From Methylomonas sp. (GTDB lineage Bacteria > Pseudomonadota > Gammaproteobacteria > Methylococcales > Methylomonadaceae): 18,421 nt of DNA. Of this stretch, positions 15,689 to 18,421 are shown piece by piece; the stretch's first letter is position 1; every line of letters begins with the position of its first letter. The translations under genes were made by a program, and so were the position numbers. Location: positions 1-18,421 of the forward strand of contig JALSLS010000204.1 in NCBI GenBank assembly GCA_026988195.1. Direction: 5' to 3'. Below the pieces are notes generated by a model. It ran no database searches and was not told where the DNA came from. It saw nothing but the letters and a program-made list of their open reading frames with translations.

Positions 15689-16126
15689 TTATATCTTATG
15701 CGTTGATATATCAAAGCCATTTTGTTTATATTGACGAAACCGCTGTCGCCCTGCCTGTTTTAACGCTTCATTATTATCAAGAATTTCTAAAACGCGTTCG
15801 GTTTGTGTCAAATCATCAGGGTATTTTGATGATAGATTAAAAATAACAGATTGCCAGTTTTTGGGTGCCGTTTGTGTGCCAATTAAGACTGTTTTTGGGT
15901 AGTCAGGTGCTATATTTGTTGTGTCATCATATAGCTGATGAGGAATAAAGCTGTTTTCTCGAAAGGTCCATAATTGATTGTCAAGCTGTTGGCTTTGTTG
16001 TAGCGAGTCAGTATAAACATAACAAAACTGACCGCTACGATAGGCTTTTTCTATAAGCTTACAAGCAAACAAAAAACGATCTGATAATGATTCAGACGCT
16101 AAAATATAAAAACTAGCTTTAGGCAT
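15689..16126 (-). CDS. holC: DNA polymerase III chi subunit
   Basis: A 145-residue HolC, the clamp-loader accessory subunit that contacts single-strand-binding protein. Family signs are the N-terminus MPKASFYIL (E. coli MKNATFYLL), FCYVYTDSLQQSQQLDNQLWTF in the middle with FIPHQLY after it, and the C-terminal block RVLEILDNNEALKQAGRQRF followed by YKQNGFDI. I chose the ATG at 16124-16126, which overlaps the pepA stop by 8 bases and matches the family start; a TTG at 16138 would add four residues without support. The overlap with pepA suggests coupled translation. The order pepA-holC-valS is standard in Gammaproteobacteria. Confidence 0.93.
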   Translation of the reverse strand: MPKASFYILASESLSDRFLFACKLIEKAYRSGQFCYVYTDSLQQSQQLDNQLWTFRENSFIPHQLYDDTTNIAPDYPKTVLIGTQTAPKNWQSVIFNLSSKYPDDLTQTERVLEILDNNEALKQAGRQRFRQYKQNGFDISTHKI

Positions 16127-17609
16127 TTGCTCTGTCAATTAAATATTGGGACAGTAGTGGAACAGGGCGGCCTGTTGCGCCTTTGTTAGTGCCGCCTGAG
16201 CGCCATGCTGTACCAGCAATGTCTAAATGAGCCCAGAGGAAGTCTTCGGTAAAACGCGATAAAAAACAAGCAGCAGTAATGGTGCCGGCATCACGCCCAC
16301 CAATATTGGCTAAATCGGCAAAATTTGATTTTAACTGTTCGTGATATTCTTCCCATATTGGTAAGCGCCATAAGCTATCACAGGCTGATTCACTAGCCTG
16401 AATTAAATCAGCACATAAGGCGTCATCATTACCTAATAGTCCTGTAGGTACTCTGCCTAAAGCGACTATACATGCACCTGTTAGTGTTGCTAAGTCAATC
16501 ACTACTTCAGGGTTGAATTTTTTTGCATAAGTTAAAGCATCACAAAGAATTAAACGACCTTCAGCATCGGTATTTAAAATTTCGATGGTAAGTCCAGCCA
16601 TGCTAGTAACAACATCACCAGGTTTGTTAGCATCACCATCTGGCATGTTTTCTGATGAAGGAACAATGCCGACAATATTTATGGGTAAACTCATTTCCGC
16701 AGCAGCTTGTAAGGTTCCAAGCACACTCGCGCCTCCACACATATCGTATTTCATTTCATCCATGCCTGCGCCTGGTTTTAAAGAAATACCGCCGGCATCA
16801 AAGGTTAACCCTTTACCAACAAGCACTATTGGCTTACTGTCTTTGGCTCCACCTTGGTAATCTAATACGATTAATTTAGCGGGTTGGCGACTACCACGAG
16901 ACACAGATAGAAACGACCCCATACCCAATGCTTGCATATCACTTTCTTCCAAGATTTCAACGCTCATGTTGTTACTGTTGGAGGCAATATTAGTGGCTTG
17001 TTCTGCTAAGTAGCTTGGTGTGCAGTGGTTACCTGGTAAGTCCGCCAAAAGCTTGGTTAAGTCCATTCCTTTTGCAATAGCAATACCTTGAGTCAGCCCT
17101 GTTTCTGCCTGAGCTTTTGATTCATGAGTGACTGAAATAGTGACTTTTTTTAATTCAGTAGCGGGATCTTTAATGCTCTTTGTATTTTGAAATAAGTAAA
17201 GGACATCACTAAAAACTTCGATAATCTGCCTTGTTTTCCATGTGTTGTCGCTGCTTTTTAGTTCAATATCAACTAAAGTACAGCAGACAGACTTTACTTT
17301 TAAGGTTTTAACGACCGTTATTGTTGAGGATAGTGCTTTGCGGTAAAGTTTTGCGGTGAGCTTTTCTTTTTCACCTAAGCCCACTAATAAAATGCGATCT
17401 ATTGAACTGTTTGGTAGATGGTTAATCAGTAATGTTTCAGCGTTTTTTCCTTTAATGTCACCACGCTTGATCAATTGGCTGATAACCCCTTGATTTAGTT
17501 TGTCAATTAAATCCGCAGCCGGGCTAAGTTGAGCGTTTTCATAAATACCAACAATGATGCAATCAGTTTGTTGTTTGTCTAAAGCTAAGGTTTCTATAGA
17601 ATAGTCCAT
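16119..17609 (-). CDS. pepA: Leucyl aminopeptidase (M17 family, PepA)
   Basis: A 496-residue cytosolic, two-metal aminopeptidase that removes N-terminal residues from peptides; in E. coli PepA also binds DNA in Xer recombination and carAB control. The M17 signature NTDAEGRL is present (346-353). By comparison with the E. coli enzyme, the metal ligands and catalytic residues are Lys266, Asp271, Lys278, Asp289, Asp348, Glu350 and Arg352. The N-terminal domain (about 1-165) is less conserved but alignable (TDCIIVGIYENAQLSPAADL). The C-terminal stretch ANIGGRDAGTITAACFLSRF followed by WAHLDIAGTAWRSG is nearly invariant. The length matches the family. It is the first gene of pepA-holC-valS and is divergent from lptF. 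Confidence 0.97.
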   Translation of the reverse strand: MDYSIETLALDKQQTDCIIVGIYENAQLSPAADLIDKLNQGVISQLIKRGDIKGKNAETLLINHLPNSSIDRILLVGLGEKEKLTAKLYRKALSSTITVVKTLKVKSVCCTLVDIELKSSDNTWKTRQIIEVFSDVLYLFQNTKSIKDPATELKKVTISVTHESKAQAETGLTQGIAIAKGMDLTKLLADLPGNHCTPSYLAEQATNIASNSNNMSVEILEESDMQALGMGSFLSVSRGSRQPAKLIVLDYQGGAKDSKPIVLVGKGLTFDAGGISLKPGAGMDEMKYDMCGGASVLGTLQAAAEMSLPINIVGIVPSSENMPDGDANKPGDVVTSMAGLTIEILNTDAEGRLILCDALTYAKKFNPEVVIDLATLTGACIVALGRVPTGLLGNDDALCADLIQASESACDSLWRLPIWEEYHEQLKSNFADLANIGGRDAGTITAACFLSRFTEDFLWAHLDIAGTAWRSGGTNKGATGRPVPLLSQYLIDRANA

Positions 17610-17654
17610 AAGAGAGTATCAAGGTAAGTATGTTAAAGGGATAATTTAGGGTGG

Positions 17655-17660
17655 ATTATA
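17655..17660 (-). promoter_or_regulatory. Candidate -10 element for pepA
   Basis: On the - strand a perfect TATAAT lies 45 bases upstream of the pepA ATG, inside the 75-base divergent gap with lptF. No convincing -35 is found at 16-18 bases. A + strand TTATAC (17656-17661), with TTAAAG 17 bases upstream, almost coincides with it and could serve lptF, so the two promoters might overlap and compete. Confidence 0.4.
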
Positions 17661-17684
17661 CATGAGTTTTTTAAGGTGGGTCGT

Positions 17685-18421
17685 TTGAGCATTGCGTCGA
17701 AAAAAAAAGATAACCAAAGATCTTATCGGTTTGTTTCTATTTTAGATAAGATGATTGTAAGGGATTTATTAAAAACAGTATCAGCGGTGTTGCTGGTTCT
17801 TGTGGTTATTATTGTTAGTCGTCAATTTGTTAAGGTTTTAGCCAGAGCTGTTGATGGAAATATATCAAATGAAATTGTTTTAAGTTTGTTGGGACTGAAA
17901 ATGGTGATGGTCACCAGTGCTTTTTTGCCTGTTTCAATTTTTATGGCGATATTAATGGTTATTGGGCGTATGTACCGAGATCAAGAAATGGCTGCGGTTG
18001 CATCCGCAGGGGGCGGAGCGTTTGTTATTTATAGAGCTGTTTTTTTATTGATTTTTCCTCTTAGTGTTGTTGCTGCTGGTTTTTCGATGATCGCTTCTCC
18101 ATGGGCAGAAAATAAAACTAATCAATTAATGCATGATGACCAGAAAAAAGCAGACATCATGGGAATTTCTGCGGGCAGGTTTAGTGAATATAGTCAGGGT
18201 GATCTGGTTTTCTATACTCAAAATATAACGCCGGATAACCAAATGCAAAAAGTTTTTGTTCAAAATAGAAAGGGGGATGAGCTAGGTATTGTTAATGCTA
18301 AATATGGATATTTAAAAAGCTTGCCTGGTGGTCTGTATCTTATTTTGCAGCAAGGCGAGCGAGTACAAGGTGTGCCCGGAGAGAAAAATTTGATTGTGGA
18401 AATATTTGATGAATATGCCGT
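17685..18421 (+). CDS. lptF: LPS export ABC transporter permease LptF (5' part; continues beyond window)
   Basis: The N-terminal ~245 residues of LptF, the inner-membrane permease that with LptG and LptB extracts LPS for transport to the outer membrane. Visible features are a first membrane segment (LLVLVVIIVSRQFVKVLARAVDG), the LSLLGLKMVMVTSAFLPVSIFMAILM segment, the RMYRDQEMAAVASAG cytoplasmic coupling-loop pattern, a third membrane segment, and the start of the periplasmic beta-jellyroll (GISAGRFSEYSQGDLVFYTQ). The frame is open from 17637. I favour a TTG start at 17685 because AAGGTGG lies 5 bases upstream. The first ATG is at 17751, has no ribosome binding site and would drop 22 residues, though it resembles the E. 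coli N-terminus. GTG at 17676 is a third option. The 3' part lies outside the window. Confidence 0.9.
   Translation, partial: MSIASKKKDNQRSYRFVSILDKMIVRDLLKTVSAVLLVLVVIIVSRQFVKVLARAVDGNISNEIVLSLLGLKMVMVTSAFLPVSIFMAILMVIGRMYRDQEMAAVASAGGGAFVIYRAVFLLIFPLSVVAAGFSMIASPWAENKTNQLMHDDQKKADIMGISAGRFSEYSQGDLVFYTQNITPDNQMQKVFVQNRKGDELGIVNAKYGYLKSLPGGLYLILQQGERVQGVPGEKNLIVEIFDEYA

Noticed and set aside
16127..16138. TTG at 16138 as the holC start
   Set aside because: The ATG at 16126 aligns with the conserved MxxASFYxL N-terminus, and the extra four residues have no support.

Overview
The window reads as chromosomal DNA of a gammaproteobacterium of low-to-moderate GC (by eye near 40%). The main evidence is the block pilB-pilC-pilD-coaE-zapD-yacG, together with holC (DNA polymerase III chi) and the order lptF / pepA-holC-valS, which are typical of Gammaproteobacteria. 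The species cannot be named from this sequence.

Layout. (1) 1-118: the last codons of an unrecognised + strand gene. (2) 176-4378: four tightly packed + strand genes for a MacA/MacB-like ABC export system: periplasmic adaptor, stand-alone ATPase, and two separate paralogous FtsX/MacB-type permeases. No outer-membrane channel gene is visible. (3) 4393-10189, all on the - strand and read right to left: pilB, pilC, pilD (type IV pilus motor, platform and prepilin peptidase), coaE, zapD and yacG. A 339-base stretch between pilC and pilD holds degenerate coding remnants. (4) 10190-10570: a 381-base intergenic region upstream of pilB. It carries a candidate pilB promoter and a nested palindromic repeat: two perfect hairpins bracketed by GTCATTCC/GGATGAC ends, lying inside a larger imperfect inverted repeat with arms of 39 and 34 bases. 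(5) 10571-17609, - strand: pepA, holC, valS, an HDOD-GAF signalling protein and a tandem-receiver response regulator. (6) 17685-18421, + strand: the 5' part of lptF (LPS export permease), divergent from pepA.

How the genes work together. PilB, PilC and PilD form the inner-membrane part of type IV pilus assembly. CoaE, ZapD and YacG are the housekeeping genes that usually follow pilD. The HDOD-GAF protein overlaps the two-receiver regulator by 4 bases and starts 2 bases after valS, so the pair is probably co-expressed with valS. Its position just upstream of pilB invites, but does not prove, a link to pilus control. The ABC genes probably form one exporter or lipoprotein/lipid-handling complex with a heterodimeric permease.

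I found no tRNA, rRNA, CRISPR array, intact insertion sequence or prophage. Most of the window is ordinary core genome. The unusual parts are the two intergenic regions around the pil genes, the degenerate first receiver domain and the two-permease ABC cluster. I see no convincing wholly new system.
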